A DNA stretch of 37,015 nt from Actinomycetaceae bacterium (GTDB lineage: Bacteria; Actinomycetota; Actinomycetes; Actinomycetales; Actinomycetaceae). The stretch covers positions 1-37,015 of the forward strand of contig JAUNHH010000025.1 of assembly GCA_030524055.1 (NCBI GenBank), given 5' to 3'. Of this stretch, positions 35,694 through 37,015 are shown piece by piece. How positions within the stretch are numbered: position 1 is the first letter of the stretch; every line of letters begins with the position of its first letter. A program made the position numbers and the translations under genes. The notes beneath the pieces were generated by a model. The model ran no database searches, was not told the origin of the DNA, and worked only from the letters and a program-made list of their open reading frames with translations.

Positions 35694-36551
35694 TTACTTC
35701 ACTGCAATAAAGGCCTTGTCTGTTAGGAAGTCTGGCTGTATTGCCAGTACCCCGTCTTCTAAGCCTTCAGTCGGGACAACTAGGTCGATATTTCCCCTCA
35801 CTGAAGCGCCAGAATATAGTGAGGATGTGGAGTCGAGGCTGTAAGGAATGTCAGCATAAGTGCCCAGCGAGTCGTAGCTATGTCCCTGAGGGCTGACATA
35901 TTCAACGCGCATGAAGGGTATTGCTCCATTGGGGTCGTTACCTATGTAAGTAACCGTGACATCTAGCAGAATGTAGGTATAGCCATCAACCGGAACCTGG
36001 TTAAATCTATTGAAGCTGGTCACGGCTTCGGTGGCGTCAAGGTCAACATGATTTACAGTGAAGATCCACTCGTAATTCGATAGTGGGGTGCCAATCGGAA
36101 AAGGATTTTCCCGGGTTCCCTCACGCGGTTCATTGCTAGGTGTGTGAGCGTTTGCGTCTTCCGGTGTAACAGTAGGAGCCGAAGTTATTGGGGGCTCCGC
36201 TGCCTGTTCAGTAGTCGTTGTCGCTGTGGGAGGTGTGTCGGTGACCTCTGTATTTAGGGACTGATCGAAAGCGGATCCGAGAACAAAAAGAAAGACGAGA
36301 ACCCCGATAATTGTCCCGGTCACTGAGACAATAATGGCGCTTACCCCTGGCCATATCACCTTGTTTTTCAGAACCGCGGCAACAATGCCGAGGATAAATC
36401 CAATGGGGAGAAGGATCCAGCCGACAATAAGAATGCCGGGAATGCATGCACAAATAAAGCCGATAATAGAGATTGTCAGGGCGACAATTCCAAGTGGGTT
36501 GCTTTCTTTTCTCGCTATTTGAGGCGGGAAATCAGGTGCTGGGGGATACAT
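35694..36551 (-). CDS. Membrane-anchored DUF4190/DUF4352-like protein
   Basis: The protein has 285 residues. A short Pro-rich cytosolic start precedes two or three hydrophobic segments (about residues 20-96), a DUF4190-like membrane region with GIVALTISIIGFICACIPGILI. A Thr/Pro/Glu-rich linker (100-145) follows. The outer domain from about 150 (GTRENPFPIGTPLSNYEWIFTVNHVD...YILLDVTVTYIGND) resembles DUF4352, an immunoglobulin-like extracellular domain of unknown function. The start ATG 36551 follows TTGGAG. The adjacent strong terminator suggests a monocistronic gene. Confidence 0.75.
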   Translation of the reverse strand: MYPPAPDFPPQIARKESNPLGIVALTISIIGFICACIPGILIVGWILLPIGFILGIVAAVLKNKVIWPGVSAIIVSVTGTIIGVLVFLFVLGSAFDQSLNTEVTDTPPTATTTTEQAAEPPITSAPTVTPEDANAHTPSNEPREGTRENPFPIGTPLSNYEWIFTVNHVDLDATEAVTSFNRFNQVPVDGYTYILLDVTVTYIGNDPNGAIPFMRVEYVSPQGHSYDSLGTYADIPYSLDSTSSLYSGASVRGNIDLVVPTEGLEDGVLAIQPDFLTDKAFIAVK

Positions 36552-36688
36552 AGTGCTCCAATGGACTTCACTGCTGACGGGATGTCAGAAACGATCATAC
36601 GCCCAGGTAAAAGACAGTATGTGCGACTAGTATCCAAAATTTAAAGAGAGGGTGACGTCAAGTATTGTTGCCCATGGCCATGGCATCT

Positions 36689-36701
36689 ACGAGGGCGGGA
36701 C
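36689..36701 (+). repeat. 13-bp dispersed motif, one mismatch
   Basis: ACGAGGGCGGGAC in the right-hand intergenic region. Confidence 0.75.
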
Positions 36702-36899
36702 CGCTTTGATTAGCGATTCCCGGATAAATGTGCCAGCAAGATGTCTGCCCGCTAGGTGGAAAGAATTTAAGTCCGCGCTATAAACCCTGACTTTGTGTAT
36801 GAGAAGTGCGGCTCATAAATCAGATCTTATTTCCAATGCGGCCGTCACTTGCCTCTGAGCCAGTGTTCATATTTCGCTCTCTAATTCCTAATTCCGGCT

Positions 36900-36912
36900 G
36901 CCCCGCCCTCGT
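36900..36912 (-). repeat. 13-bp dispersed motif
   Basis: Perfect copy on the minus strand. Confidence 0.9.
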
Positions 36913-36973
36913 GAATTGCCTTGTGTATTCCCCAAGCTATTTCGCCCCGTCCTTCTTGGGGCAGGGTTGTGCG

Positions 36974-37015
36974 CTCAGGGAATCGTTTCTTTCTCAGGGC
37001 ATAGTTTGCTTCTCA
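36974..37015. repeat. 19-bp-phased palindromic repeat element, copy 3 (cut by window end)
   Basis: Direct units begin at 36974 (CTCAGGGAA), 36993 (CTCAGGGCATAGTTTGCTT) and 37012 (CTCA, truncated), with the exact 19-bp period. Its right half lies beyond the window. Confidence 0.85.

Larger units (their letters stand above)
36552..36973. other. Intergenic region
   Basis: No convincing gene. It has two 13-bp motif copies (36689-36701, 36900-36912) and a short CCCC...GGGG stem near 36944-36961. I see no RNA gene. Confidence 0.5.

Overview
The window looks like a piece of chromosome from a moderately GC-rich actinomycete, most likely of the Actinomycetaceae type (Actinomyces/Schaalia-like). The evidence is the gene content (a very long HrpA helicase, a MoxR/DUF58/transglutaminase operon, DUF2218 and DUF2249 proteins, a YtxH-like protein beside a VIT1-type transporter), the codon use and the many GTG starts. 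The genus is inference; there is no rRNA or other phylogenetic marker here.

Layout. 1-3200: an interspersed palindromic element, then RidA, a Cys/His-rich DUF2249 protein with a CsoR/RicR-like palindrome upstream, an SRPBCC protein and a DUF2218 protein. 3300-8580: a translationally coupled operon of MoxR ATPase, DUF58 protein and transglutaminase-like membrane protein. 8720-15640: an alpha-galactoside utilisation locus, with a GH36 alpha-galactosidase, two ABC permeases and a lipoprotein binding protein on the minus strand and a divergent ROK regulator on the plus strand; no ABC ATPase gene is present. 15748-17706: a two-gene AAA15 ATPase/RloB pair, the architecture of AbiL-type abortive infection. 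17843-24112: a SprT-like protein and a 1.9 kb-codon HrpA helicase with long low-complexity linkers. 24213-25292: a lipoprotein of unknown function.

25400-29100 is an accessory islet. Two DUF2004-type paralogues share a conserved leader and flank an MntA-HepT toxin-antitoxin pair. A decayed third DUF2004 copy follows, and its antisense strand supplies the end of a SUKH-like gene. 29198-36551: a bacterial voltage-gated cation channel with an unusual selectivity filter, a PfkB kinase, an alpha/beta hydrolase, a YtxH-like protein, a ferritin-like/VIT1 fusion, a transposase remnant, a second palindromic element, a DUF559 nuclease-like protein and a membrane-anchored DUF4352-like protein. A third palindromic element begins at the right edge.

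Two repeat families stand out. One is a 13-bp motif, ACGAGGGCGGGGC (often extended to ATTGACGAGGGCGGGGC), with about twenty good copies in both orientations, in intergenic DNA and inside genes, but with no good copy across the alpha-galactoside and AAA15/RloB block. The other is a family of large palindromic elements built from CTCAAGGCA units at an exact 19-bp period, with direct units on the left and inverted units on the right.
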